From Bryobacterales bacterium KBS 96 (lineage in GTDB: Bacteria; Acidobacteriota; Terriglobia; Bryobacterales; Bryobacteraceae): DNA of 64,000 bases. Location: positions 128,729 to 192,728 of the forward strand of contig KB906767.1 in the NCBI GenBank assembly GCA_000381625.1, written 5' to 3'. The notes under the pieces were generated by a model. It did not search any database. It worked only from the letters and a program-made list of their open reading frames with translations, and was not told where the DNA came from. The position numbers and the translations under genes were made by a program. Positions 14,349-22,147 of this stretch are shown piece after piece (positions within the stretch are counted from its first letter, which is position 1; every line of letters starts with the position of its first letter).

Positions 14349-14440
14349 CCGATTGGTTTTCGGCGCCCCATCTTGCCTTTGATCGGCGCGCCGCGTGCCT
14401 CGGGGGTGGGGCGCGAATCGTAAACCGTACTACACACTGT

Positions 14441-14475
14441 GTACCGCCGTTTACTCGTGAACGGCGGTACTTTTT
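14441..14475 (+). terminator. Rho-independent terminator
   Basis: A perfect 11-bp stem (GTACCGCCGTT at 14441-14451 with AACGGCGGTAC at 14460-14470), an 8-nt loop and then TTTTTCT. It ends the short regulatory operon 13730-14348. The rest of the 14349-14559 gap shows nothing else clear. Confidence 0.9.
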
Positions 14476-14559
14476 CTCCTAAGTGACTGATTTTATGTGA
14501 ATCCAGCGAAATGGCGCTTAATTTGCAGCCCTCGAAGGCTACATCGGAGGATTTGCTCT

Positions 14560-15054
14560 TTGAAACTGACGCTGCTATTGCTGTGCTCGCTCGCCATGGC
14601 CGGGCATTTGGCGGCCGCGAGCAATTGGCGGCGCACTCAAGAGACGGATTCGCTCTCCGATCAAAAGATCATAGGCTTCGTCAATGCCGGCATCTCGCAA
14701 AGCGGCGAGAAGGCTAACCTGACGATCCTTTGCTCAGAGAAGAAAAACGCGGTTCTCGTCAACACCGAAATCTCGCTAGCGGACGACGAATACCGGTCGG
14801 GCGAATTCTCTCCCAGCCAGCTCGTGTTCGCCCGCTTCGACGACGAGAAACCATACAGCTCCGAGTGGCGGCTTCTCAGCGGATCCAAGGGACTCGTGCA
14901 GGCCGACGAGCAGACCGTCCGCACATTGCTATCAGGCGGTAAGGCAAAGCTCCGACTGAGACTTCACTCCTACTCGGAGAGCCAAACATACACGTTTTTG
15001 CTGCCGGGATTGGATCTGCGTGAAGTTCATTCTGCCTGCCCTGCCTTGAAGTAA
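14560..15054 (+). CDS. Secreted protein of unknown function
   Basis: 164 aa from a TTG at 14560 with GGAGG nine bases upstream. An N-terminal signal peptide (LKLTLLLLCSLAMAGHLAAA) is followed by a beta-rich domain of about 140 residues with TRTQ/SLSDQKIIGFVNAGI and a single internal Cys pair. It stands alone between a terminator and a promoter-like site, the layout of a moron gene expressed in the lysogen. An envelope-modifying or exclusion role is possible but unsupported. Confidence 0.6.
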   Translation: MKLTLLLLCSLAMAGHLAAASNWRRTQETDSLSDQKIIGFVNAGISQSGEKANLTILCSEKKNAVLVNTEISLADDEYRSGEFSPSQLVFARFDDEKPYSSEWRLLSGSKGLVQADEQTVRTLLSGGKAKLRLRLHSYSESQTYTFLLPGLDLREVHSACPALK

Positions 15055-15109
15055 CTTCCCGTTTTTCTCCCTCATTTGAGGCGCAAACCTCCGTCCCATT
15101 GCTCACTCC

Positions 15110-15128
15110 CACTTGGCGCTGATACGCT
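15110..15128 (+). promoter_or_regulatory. Candidate phage promoter, copy 1
   Basis: CACTTGGCGCTG followed by ATACGCT, giving a weak extended -10 (TGATACGCT). The same 12-mer occurs at 16940 and 41010, each shortly before a rightward gene group. Here it precedes the membrane protein and sigma-factor genes by 63 bp. Confidence 0.5.
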
Positions 15129-15172
15129 GCGCGCAAGTGCCGGACGAAGACGCCAGCAAAAACGGGTCGGTG

Positions 15173-15481
15173 ATGCTCAATAAGCAAACCTTGGGAGTAG
15201 GCTCGGTCGCGTGCCTGCTCGCATTCTTGTTAGGCCTCGCGTTCTCGTTTGGCGGCAAAAGCGCCAGCGTGGATCAGCTCAGCAGCGACGTGCGCGACAT
15301 GCGCAATGACATCAAGGTGTTGACTGTGACGATCAACAAGCAAAACGGCGAGAGTCACGACGCAATCACTGGCATGCAGTTCGCCATCCAGGCGTTGCAA
15401 AAAGAATGCGACGACCTGAAGACGAAGGAAGAATACTGGGAAGCCGCGACCCAGCCGATGAGCCCCCCGCACAAGCGATGA
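15173..15481 (+). CDS. Membrane-anchored coiled-coil protein
   Basis: 102 aa from the ATG at 15173. One transmembrane helix (VGSVACLLAFLLGLAFSFGG) is followed by a coiled coil (SVDQLSSDVRDMRNDIKVLT) facing the periplasm or cytoplasm. It overlaps the sigma-factor gene (ATGA). Membrane proteins paired with ECF sigma factors are often anti-sigma factors, but this one lacks a zinc-binding anti-sigma motif, so that role is only a thought. Confidence 0.55.
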   Translation: MLNKQTLGVGSVACLLAFLLGLAFSFGGKSASVDQLSSDVRDMRNDIKVLTVTINKQNGESHDAITGMQFAIQALQKECDDLKTKEEYWEAATQPMSPPHKR

Positions 15482-15954
15482 CGGATGAGGATTTCGCGGC
15501 AGCCTATTCCCGCGCGTTTCGAGTGACGGTCAAATTCCTATGTCACCGCGGCGTCTCTTACGATGCGGCAGTAGATGCGGCCCAGGATGGCTGGACCCGC
15601 GGATGGGAACGGCGTGAGCAGCTCCACGATCCCGAGCTGCTGCTGCCCTGGGTCAACTCGATCGCGCTCAATATCCACCGCACCTACTTGAGGAGCAAAG
15701 CCGCCGCGACGGTGGAGCTTCCCCGCTGGCTGCCCGGCCCGCGACTGGATACGACACCCATTGACGCGGCCAGCATCATGCGCGCGATCCCGGCGCCTGT
15801 TCGGCGCACCTTGCGACAGTTCTACTTGGAGCAGAATTCGCTCGCTGAATTGGCGGCCGCCTGGGGATGCACGCTGACTGCCGCGCGGATCAGAGTTTGT
15901 CGGGCGAGGCAATTGGCGCGAGGGAAAATCGGGGAATTGCCGCAGCGGCGCTAG
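15478..15954 (+). CDS. Sigma-70-like (ECF-type) factor
   Basis: 158 aa from the ATG at 15478. Residues 5-75 resemble sigma region 2 (YDAAVDAAQDGWTRGWERRE...PWVNSIALNIHRTYLR). Residues 100-150 resemble region 4 (IPAPVRRTLRQFYLEQNSLAELAAAWGCTLTAARIRVCRARQ as a pattern), ending in a helix-turn-helix. Phage-encoded sigma-like proteins can redirect host RNA polymerase to late genes. A promoter motif occurring three times in the prophage, one copy upstream of this gene, could be its target; that link is inference. Confidence 0.75.
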   Translation: MTDEDFAAAYSRAFRVTVKFLCHRGVSYDAAVDAAQDGWTRGWERREQLHDPELLLPWVNSIALNIHRTYLRSKAAATVELPRWLPGPRLDTTPIDAASIMRAIPAPVRRTLRQFYLEQNSLAELAAAWGCTLTAARIRVCRARQLARGKIGELPQRR

Positions 15955-16115
15955 GGCTGGTCAGCCTTTTCGCGCTGCCGCTTCCACTGCTGCCACGCCT
16001 CGCGGCGTTCCTGATGCAGGATCGGCCTGCGCGGAGACTTGATAGTCGAGAGGACATCAACGCGACATAGTTCGTTTATTTTCGCGTTGCAGCGCGGACA
16101 GGCAACCGACGCCAT
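15951..16115 (-). CDS. Small zinc-ribbon phage protein
   Basis: 54 aa from the ATG at 16115 with GGGAG nine bases upstream. SVACPRCNAKINELCRV followed by LHQERREAW matches the short zinc-finger phage proteins with a CPxC...C...H-x-x-R layout. It runs against the sigma gene, overlapping its last 4 bp. Function unknown. Confidence 0.65.
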   Translation of the reverse strand: MASVACPRCNAKINELCRVDVLSTIKSPRRPILHQERREAWQQWKRQREKADQP

Positions 16116-16137
16116 AATGCGCCGCTCCCGGGTGCCG

Positions 16138-16332
16138 CTAGCTACGCGCGCCCTCACATCGCGGCACATGCGCTCGCAGCTCGCGAGCGCCGAGCATCGA
16201 TCCGCACTTCGGGCATGGGCGCAACACCTTCGCGCGGCGCGGGCTATTCGCTCCCCGACGACGCGCCGCCTCGGAGTGGAATTCAGTGTCCGGGATTGTG
16301 CGGAGATCCCAGGCGGGCTTATAGCTGGTCAT
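16138..16332 (-). CDS. Small zinc-ribbon protein
   Basis: 64 aa with RPCPKCGSMLGARELRAHVPRC near the end, a CxxC...H...C zinc knuckle, after a basic helical segment. Its ATG overlaps the upstream stop (TAATG). Function unknown. Confidence 0.6.
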   Translation of the reverse strand: MTSYKPAWDLRTIPDTEFHSEAARRRGANSPRRAKVLRPCPKCGSMLGARELRAHVPRCEGARS

Positions 16333-16544
16333 TAGACCGCCAAAACACGGGCTTTCTCAATCACGTCCTCCGGGGGAGTCGGCCAGCATCCATCGGCCTC
16401 GATAGGGCATTGGTCGTCGTCCCCGTCAAAGCTGTACGATGCCGTCTGCACATCATATACAGCGGCCGCATCTCCACACTCTGCGACCACAATGGGATCG
16501 CCGTTTATTCCGATTTCCGCCCGGTATGTAATTTCGTTCGTCAT
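16332..16544 (-). CDS. Hypothetical phage protein
   Basis: 70 aa from the ATG at 16544, preceded by AAGGAAGGAA. Acidic beta-rich protein (MTNEITYRAEIGINGDPIVV). Part of a four-gene leftward group expressed from the 16820-16985 region. Confidence 0.6.
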   Translation of the reverse strand: MTNEITYRAEIGINGDPIVVAECGDAAAVYDVQTASYSFDGDDDQCPIEADGCWPTPPEDVIEKARVLAV

Positions 16545-16573
16545 TCGCGTTCCTTCCTTCTTTGGGTTCCTAG

Positions 16574-16819
16574 CTAGCCGCCATAATTCGCGATGCGGCA
16601 GTCCGTGCAGTAATAATTCCCATTCGATGCGCATCCGCAATGCCGGCATGTCGCATAGTGCGGCTTCTTTGCCCTCACCGCTTCATGGTTGACGAGCCAT
16701 TGGGCCTCGGCAGCCATCTTGTCATCCACCATCCAGACCTTGCGATCAGCGTCCCAGCGGCCACCCATGGCCTTAATCTGATCTTTTACCGGGTACGTAT
16801 TGCCTGTGATCGCTGTCAT
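16574..16819 (-). CDS. DUF5710-like domain plus zinc ribbon
   Basis: 81 aa. The N-terminal half (NTYPVKDQIKAMGGRWDADRKVW) is the short DUF5710-type motif found in plasmid and phage proteins. The C-terminal half has CRHCGCASNGNYYCTDC, a zinc ribbon. It is the first gene leftward from a palindromic operator candidate. Function of the domain is unclear. Confidence 0.7.
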   Translation of the reverse strand: MTAITGNTYPVKDQIKAMGGRWDADRKVWMVDDKMAAEAQWLVNHEAVRAKKPHYATCRHCGCASNGNYYCTDCRIANYGG

Positions 16820-16867
16820 TTCGGTTTCCTCTTTCTGCTCGCCTCGTCGGCTTGCATCTATAGATTA

Positions 16868-16887
16868 GCACATTGCGCGTAATGTGC
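16868..16887. promoter_or_regulatory. Palindromic operator candidate
   Basis: GCACATT gcgcgt AATGTGC, perfect 7-bp arms, lies between divergent genes (leftward start at 16819, rightward start at 16986). Its size and place suit a dimeric repressor site. Confidence 0.5.
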
Positions 16888-16939
16888 AAGAGAAAAACGC
16901 AGCTCGCGCAAATTATTTTTGCGGGCATTTGTCCTGTGA

Positions 16940-16958
16940 CACTTGGCGCTGCTATCAT
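16940..16958 (+). promoter_or_regulatory. Candidate phage promoter, copy 2
   Basis: CACTTGGCGCTG followed by CTATCAT. It reads TGCTATCAT, a good extended -10 box (TG-n-TATnAT). It lies 46 bp before the gene at 16986, and so ahead of the HNH-terminase-head operon. This is the best-formed of the three copies. Confidence 0.6.
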
Positions 16959-16985
16959 GCGCCCAAACCCGCGCCCCACGGGCAA

Positions 16986-17309
16986 ATGGTGGTAATCGGC
17001 TTCGGGCGGCCATACGCCCGCAATCCATACGTGTCCCCAAATCAATCTGAATTGCATCGGATACTCCGCGCCCCGGAGCATCCCGAAGTCAAGCTTTTGC
17101 TCGACGGCAAGATAGTCAGGATCACCGCGGGCCAAGCATTGCGCCTCACGCTCGGTAGCGAATATGAGTGGTGCGGGTCCAAGCGTCGCGTGCGCGCGAT
17201 TCGGCTAATGAGCAGGCCCCCCGCCTGGCAAGCCTGTCATCGCACAACCAGCGCGGCATCGCTGCCACCGAGCATTGAGTGGTGCCGTAGCCGGCTGAGC
17301 AGTTCGTGA
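16986..17309 (+). CDS. Hypothetical phage protein before HNH
   Basis: 107 aa from the ATG at 16986. The first 75 residues look like a small beta domain (HPEVKLLLDGKIVRITAGQA, SEYEWCGSKRRVRAIRL); the rest is Ser-rich. The stop overlaps the HNH start (TGATG). It is first in the late operon. Family not recognised. Confidence 0.5.
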   Translation: MVVIGFGRPYARNPYVSPNQSELHRILRAPEHPEVKLLLDGKIVRITAGQALRLTLGSEYEWCGSKRRVRAIRLMSRPPAWQACHRTTSAASLPPSIEWCRSRLSSS

Positions 17310-17596
17310 TGCCGCAGCTCCCCAACAGACACAGGATCACGCCGGCGGCGCAAGCCAGGCGGAAGACGGCAGAGCGCGGATATGATGCGACCTGGCGCAA
17401 GCTGCGACTGCTCAAGCTCGCTACAGATCCGCTGTGCGCGGAGTGCGAGCGCAAGGGCGACGTCACGGCAGCGGCCGAGGTCGATCACATCGTGCCCATG
17501 TCCCGCGGCGGCGAGCGATTGGATTGGGCAAACCTGCAAAGTCTTTGCAAACAGTGCCATAGCCGCAAAACGATGCGCGAACAGGGGCGATGTTAA
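17309..17596 (+). CDS. HNH endonuclease
   Basis: 95 aa. The HNH fold is clear: CAECERKG knuckle, EVDHIVPMSRGG with the catalytic His-Asp/His, NLQSLCKQCHSRK with the second CxxC and His. HNH genes immediately 5' of terminase are typical of HK97-like phages, where the nuclease works with the terminase in cos cleavage and packaging. The 103-bp gap after it (17597-17699) would be the expected cos region, though no clear site is seen. Confidence 0.93.
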   Translation: MPQLPNRHRITPAAQARRKTAERGYDATWRKLRLLKLATDPLCAECERKGDVTAAAEVDHIVPMSRGGERLDWANLQSLCKQCHSRKTMREQGRC

Positions 17597-17699
17597 CGCG
17601 ACGTTACGAGGCGGGGAGGGCGGGTCAAATCTCTGGAGCCCTGTTGTCCGTGACCGTTGCGCACCCTAACTTTAAAATCGGCGAAATTAATTCAAAATC

Positions 17700-18227
17700 A
17701 TGAGGGGCCGAAAGCCAAAACCGACCAAGCGACAGATTAGCGAGGGCGATCCGCGCCAGCGCGGCAAACGAAAGATCGCCGCGAAGCTCGACGCCGAGCC
17801 GCAAGCCGCCCGTGGCCTGCCAGCCTGTCCTCGCCATCTCCGCGGCCGTGCGCGAGCGTGCTGGAACTTTTGGACTCGCGAACTCGAGCTGATGGATCTG
17901 GATTCACGCCCCGACGCCCAGATGCTCGAGGGCGCTTGCGTCGGCTACGCCCGCGCGGTCCAGGCGGATCTGCTCATCGAGAAACAGGGCCTCGTCATCG
18001 AGGAATGCAAGATCGTCAAGGACGTGATTGTCGTGCTGAAGCGCCGAGTCCATCCTGCGGTCGCGATTAGCCGCGCCGCCTGGCGCCAGGTGCAAGCCTT
18101 TTGCTCCGAGTTCGGGCTTTCGCCGGTCAGCCGGACGCGCCTGGCGATCGAGAAGCCCGAGGGCGGGGAATCGGACCTGATGACGCTTTTGACAGCTCCG
18201 CGCGCACCGCGCCCCACCGTAAACTGA
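17700..18227 (+). CDS. Terminase small subunit (P27 family)
   Basis: 175 aa. The N-terminus RGRKPKPTKRQISEGDPRQR and the central CPRHLRGRARACWNFWTRE...AYARAV layout are those of P27-family small terminase subunits (TerS). It recognises the packaging start on concatemeric phage DNA and hands it to TerL. One base separates its stop from the TerL start. Confidence 0.9.
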   Translation: MRGRKPKPTKRQISEGDPRQRGKRKIAAKLDAEPQAARGLPACPRHLRGRARACWNFWTRELELMDLDSRPDAQMLEGACVGYARAVQADLLIEKQGLVIEECKIVKDVIVVLKRRVHPAVAISRAAWRQVQAFCSEFGLSPVSRTRLAIEKPEGGESDLMTLLTAPRAPRPTVN

Positions 18228-18228
18228 T

Positions 18229-19851
18229 GTGCCGTTTTCGCAGCAACACGCCGACGCCGCATGCAACTTCTTCGAACTGATCCTGAAGCATACGGTCGAC
18301 GAATGGTACGGCAAGCCGTTCATTCTCGCGCCCTGGGAAGAAGAAGCAACTTCGCAGATCTTCGGCCAACTCACCGAGTCGGGAAGCCGGCTGATCGAGA
18401 CCGTTTACGAGGAAGTTCCGAAAAAATCGGGGAAGACGGAATGGGCCGCCGGCCTAGCGCTGCTCGTACTGATGTTCGCGAAGGATCGCGGCTGCCAGGT
18501 GTACGGCGCCGCAGCGGCCACACGGCAGGCGATGAACGTTTACCGCGCGGCGTGCGCAATGGTCTCACAAAGCAAGATCCTTTCGAAGCGTCTGAAGATC
18601 ATGCGGGGAACGAACCGCATCGCAAAGCGCGGCGATCCAGACTCCTTCTACGCGGCGATCGCGGCGGACGGAGACATGGGCGACGGCGTCAATCCGGCCT
18701 GCGTCATTGCGGACGAAGTTCACCGGTGGAAGACGCGCAAGCAGCTCGAGAACTGGGACGTGCTCACTAATGGCGGCATCACGCGGCGGCAGACGTTGAC
18801 AATCGCGATCACAACCGCCGGCGTGCAGAACGAATCGCCGATCGCCTGGCGCTTGCATGAGAAGACGCGCAAGATCCAGGAAGGCATCATTTCGGATCCG
18901 AAATTCTACGGGCGGATTTACGGCGCCGCGGTCGAAGACGATCCGCACGATGAGAAGACCTGGATCAAGGCGAACCCGAGCCTGAAAGAGAACGGCGGCT
19001 TCCTCGATATCGAAAAGATCCGCGAGAAGTACACGTCGCTATCGGCCGAGGGCGATCTGACCTCGTTCAAGCGCTACTTCCTCAATATGTGGGATCAGAA
19101 GGAAGGCCGCTCGATCGACATGGCGAAGTGGGATGCCTGCCGGAGCGAATGGAGCGCCGCGGGTTTGCTGCCAAAACCTCCCGAAGATGCTGTGCGGCCG
19201 CTGCCTCACGACGTCATCGCGCATTTCATCGAGCGGCAATGCTGGGTGGGCGTCGATCTCTCGATGAGCACGGATCTTTCGGCGATCTCCTTTGTCTTCC
19301 CGCGCGACGACGGCTTCGACGTGTTGCCATTCTTCTGGACGCCGGCGGCCGGCCTGCGCGCGAGAGAACTGAAAGACGGCATGCCGTACCGTCAGTGGGC
19401 GGAGCAGGGCTTTCTGGAATTATGCGAGGGCGATGTGATCGACTATCGCGACATGCGCGCACGCCTGGAGTGGGGAGCGCGACTTTTCGACCTCGAAGAG
19501 ATTTGTTTTGATCCCTGGAACTCGCGTGAGATGTCCGTATCGATGGTCGAAGACGGTTACCGGTGCGTCGAGATCCGGCAAGGCTTCGCGACGCTCAGCG
19601 AGCCATCGAAAAAGATTCTGTCGCTGGTCGCATCCGGGCAACTCGGCCATGGCGGCCATCCCGTTTTGCGCTGGAACGCGAGCTGCCTCACCGCGAAAGA
19701 AGCGAACGACAATCTCATGTTTGTGAAGCCGGAGAGGGCGCGCAATTCTTCGCGGATTGACGGCATTTCGGCCACGACGAACGCTCTGGCGCGCGCGCTG
19801 ATTGCGGAGAGCAATACCGTGTCCTACTCCGGACTCAGGAGCGTCGGTTAG
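18229..19851 (+). CDS. Terminase large subunit
   Basis: 540 aa from a GTG at 18229. The ATPase domain has VPKKSGKTEW (residues 63-72; Lys69-Thr70) as Walker A and VIADEVHRW as Walker B. The RNase H-like nuclease domain begins at WVGVDLSMSTDLSAIS with the first catalytic Asp, and later has ICFDPWN. Length and motifs fit the TerL that pumps and cuts DNA in cos/HK97-type phages. It overlaps the portal start. Confidence 0.95.
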   Translation: MPFSQQHADAACNFFELILKHTVDEWYGKPFILAPWEEEATSQIFGQLTESGSRLIETVYEEVPKKSGKTEWAAGLALLVLMFAKDRGCQVYGAAAATRQAMNVYRAACAMVSQSKILSKRLKIMRGTNRIAKRGDPDSFYAAIAADGDMGDGVNPACVIADEVHRWKTRKQLENWDVLTNGGITRRQTLTIAITTAGVQNESPIAWRLHEKTRKIQEGIISDPKFYGRIYGAAVEDDPHDEKTWIKANPSLKENGGFLDIEKIREKYTSLSAEGDLTSFKRYFLNMWDQKEGRSIDMAKWDACRSEWSAAGLLPKPPEDAVRPLPHDVIAHFIERQCWVGVDLSMSTDLSAISFVFPRDDGFDVLPFFWTPAAGLRARELKDGMPYRQWAEQGFLELCEGDVIDYRDMRARLEWGARLFDLEEICFDPWNSREMSVSMVEDGYRCVEIRQGFATLSEPSKKILSLVASGQLGHGGHPVLRWNASCLTAKEANDNLMFVKPERARNSSRIDGISATTNALARALIAESNTVSYSGLRSVG

Positions 19852-21209
19852 TGCTTTTCCCCGAACTCCGATCGGCCGTGAAGGGCTTCTTCAGCGGCTT
19901 CGACTCCGAGCCTGTTTCGCTTGGACGCGAACTGAAGGCAGCCGGCGGCGTTTCGTTCGACGCCGTTAACGCCGGCTGGTATGCGCGCAACGGTTACCCC
20001 GGCATCTACTCGATCATGTCGGGTGGTTTTCCGGCCTGGTCGGGAGAGCCAGTCTCGACGGAGACGGCGCTCAATCACAGCGTCGTATGGGCCTGTAACC
20101 GGATTATCAGCGAATCCGTGGGCTTCATCCCAGCGGTGTTCATGCAGGAAAAGAACGGCGCGAAGCGGGAAGCTACCGAACATCCGATGTACTCGGCGCT
20201 CAAAAATGCGCCCAACGATGAGACGACCGCGCAGAGCTTCACAGAGACAGAAACCGGCCACTGCGTCTTGCAGGGCAACGCGTTCGCTCATATCATCAGG
20301 CGATCCGGCACCGGCACCGCGATCGAGCTTCGCGGCATCCAGCCCCAACTCGTATTTCCCGACCGCGAAAAAAGCGAGCAGAAGCGGCTCATCTACGTCA
20401 TCAAGCAGATCGGGCAGGCTGATAAGACCTACACGGTCCAGCCCGGCAAGCCGCACGACATTCTGCATCTCCGCGGCCTCGGCTGGGACGGCATTCGCGG
20501 CTACTCGGTCATTACGATGGCTCGCCAGTCTATCGGGACCGCGATCGCGATGGAGCGCAATGTCGCGCGGTTCTATGCAAACGGCGGGCGGATTCCCTAT
20601 CTGCTCGAAATGGCGCAGAAGTTTAAAACTGACGCAGATTTCGACAAATTCCGCGCCGATTGGGAGAAAACATATTCGGAGCCACACCGGGCGCCGATCC
20701 TGGAAAACGGCACGACGTATAAGCAGATCGGCCTTAATGCGCACGATGCGCAGCTCGTTGAATCGCGCCAGTACACGATTCCGGAGATCTGCCGTTGGTT
20801 CTCGGTTTCTCCGCACCTGGTGGGCGATCTCAGCCGCGCAACATTCAGCAATATCGAGCAACTTGCTCTGGAGTTTGTGCAGCGGACGCTGATGGCATGG
20901 CTGACCCGTTGGGAGCAAGAGCTTTGGCGATGCGTGCTGACGCCAGAGGAGAAAGCCGCCGGCTATTTCTTCAAGCACAACGTGAACGCGCTCTTGAGGG
21001 GTGATTTCCAATCTCGCATGACGGGCTACGCAACAATGCTCCAGAATGGCGTGTCGAGCATCAACGAAGTCCGCAATCTTGAGGATCAAAACCCGATCGA
21101 AAGCGGCGACGATCACTATATTCAACTCAACCTGCGCGATGTGACCCAGCCCGCGCAGACGGCCCGCGTGAAGGTGGGCGGCAATCAGCAGGAGGCAGCG
21201 GCGGCATGA
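19851..21209 (+). CDS. Portal protein (HK97 type)
   Basis: 452 aa from a GTG. It has the HK97-family portal pattern: VVWACNRIISESVGFIPAVF near the N-terminus, a central LHLRGLGWDGIRGYSVI, the stem region YTIPEICRWFSVSPHLVGDL, and NIEQLALEFVQRTLMAWL. Twelve copies would form the DNA channel at the special capsid vertex. Followed by the protease gene with a 4-bp overlap. Confidence 0.95.
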   Translation: MLFPELRSAVKGFFSGFDSEPVSLGRELKAAGGVSFDAVNAGWYARNGYPGIYSIMSGGFPAWSGEPVSTETALNHSVVWACNRIISESVGFIPAVFMQEKNGAKREATEHPMYSALKNAPNDETTAQSFTETETGHCVLQGNAFAHIIRRSGTGTAIELRGIQPQLVFPDREKSEQKRLIYVIKQIGQADKTYTVQPGKPHDILHLRGLGWDGIRGYSVITMARQSIGTAIAMERNVARFYANGGRIPYLLEMAQKFKTDADFDKFRADWEKTYSEPHRAPILENGTTYKQIGLNAHDAQLVESRQYTIPEICRWFSVSPHLVGDLSRATFSNIEQLALEFVQRTLMAWLTRWEQELWRCVLTPEEKAAGYFFKHNVNALLRGDFQSRMTGYATMLQNGVSSINEVRNLEDQNPIESGDDHYIQLNLRDVTQPAQTARVKVGGNQQEAAAA

Positions 21210-22114
21210 AGACGAAACGAATGAGACTCGAAATCAAAGAGATTTCGGAGGCTGGCAGCTTCGAGGGCCTGCTCTCGCCCTACGGCAACGTCGATCTCGG
21301 GCGCGATGTCGTCGAGCCTGGCGCATTCACGAAGACGCTAAAAGAACGCGGGAATGTAATTCCGATGCTCTGGCAGCATGACGCGGAAGAGCCGATTGGC
21401 AGCCTCACGCTCGAAGATCGGCCGGAAGGACTCTTCGCAAAGGGACAACTCCTGATGGAGCTTCCGACCGCGCAGAAAGCGTATTCGCTGCTCAAGGCCC
21501 GCATCGTGAAAGGACTCTCGATAGGCTATGAGGCGGTCAAGGATGCCGTCGTATCGGGAGTCCGCCATCTCAAGGAAATTAAGCTCTACGAGGGTTCCGT
21601 CGTCACGTTCCCAATGAACGAAATGGCGCTCATCACGAGCGTAAAGGGCGCTCGCGGCATCAAGGGTGATTTCAATGAGGAGCTGACGGAGAACCAACTG
21701 CAGGATGCCGGCTACCAGATGCGTTGCGCCTTGTCGCAGGCTCTCTGCTCGGTGATCTGGTCGGAGGCGACGCGCGAAGAAATGATGAGCGCGAGCGAAA
21801 CGATCATCCAGCAATTTTCCGACGCTTACATGGCGTATCTTCCGCAATACCTCGACATGCTTGCCGAATTGTACGGCATGGACACGAAGGAATGGAAGGC
21901 GCAGCGTGAGGCAAAAGCAGGCCGGCGGCATAGCGCCGCGGACCGCGCAGCCGTTGAAGGCGTCATCAACACCCTGTCCGCACTTATCACCGAGGAAGCC
22001 GGCGAAGACGCCACTCCCGAAGGGAAAGCCGCGGGCGATAAGTCTGAGCCGGATTTCCACTCAGCAGCCAGCCAGCTTGAGGCTTTTATCAAGTCGCAAT
22101 TTCAGGCGGCGTAA
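21206..22114 (+). CDS. Prohead protease (HK97 family)
   Basis: 302 aa. The S78-type protease core covers about residues 1-160: FEGLLSPYGNVDLGRDVVEP, the catalytic His in MLWQHDAEEPIG and the catalytic Ser in IVKGLSIGYE. The C-terminal 140 residues are helical and may act as scaffold. It would trim the delta domain of the capsid protein encoded next. Confidence 0.93.
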   Translation: MKTKRMRLEIKEISEAGSFEGLLSPYGNVDLGRDVVEPGAFTKTLKERGNVIPMLWQHDAEEPIGSLTLEDRPEGLFAKGQLLMELPTAQKAYSLLKARIVKGLSIGYEAVKDAVVSGVRHLKEIKLYEGSVVTFPMNEMALITSVKGARGIKGDFNEELTENQLQDAGYQMRCALSQALCSVIWSEATREEMMSASETIIQQFSDAYMAYLPQYLDMLAELYGMDTKEWKAQREAKAGRRHSAADRAAVEGVINTLSALITEEAGEDATPEGKAAGDKSEPDFHSAASQLEAFIKSQFQAA

Positions 22115-22147
22115 CGAGCCTGGAAATTCAACCCAAAAGGTAAACCA

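Noticed and set aside
17597-17699. cos site
   Set aside because: The position is right for a cos region, but no recognisable nick-site symmetry or repeated binding sites could be seen by eye.
19848-21125. Leftward 425-aa frame
   Set aside because: Antisense to the portal gene; composition follows the GC-rich third positions of the real gene.
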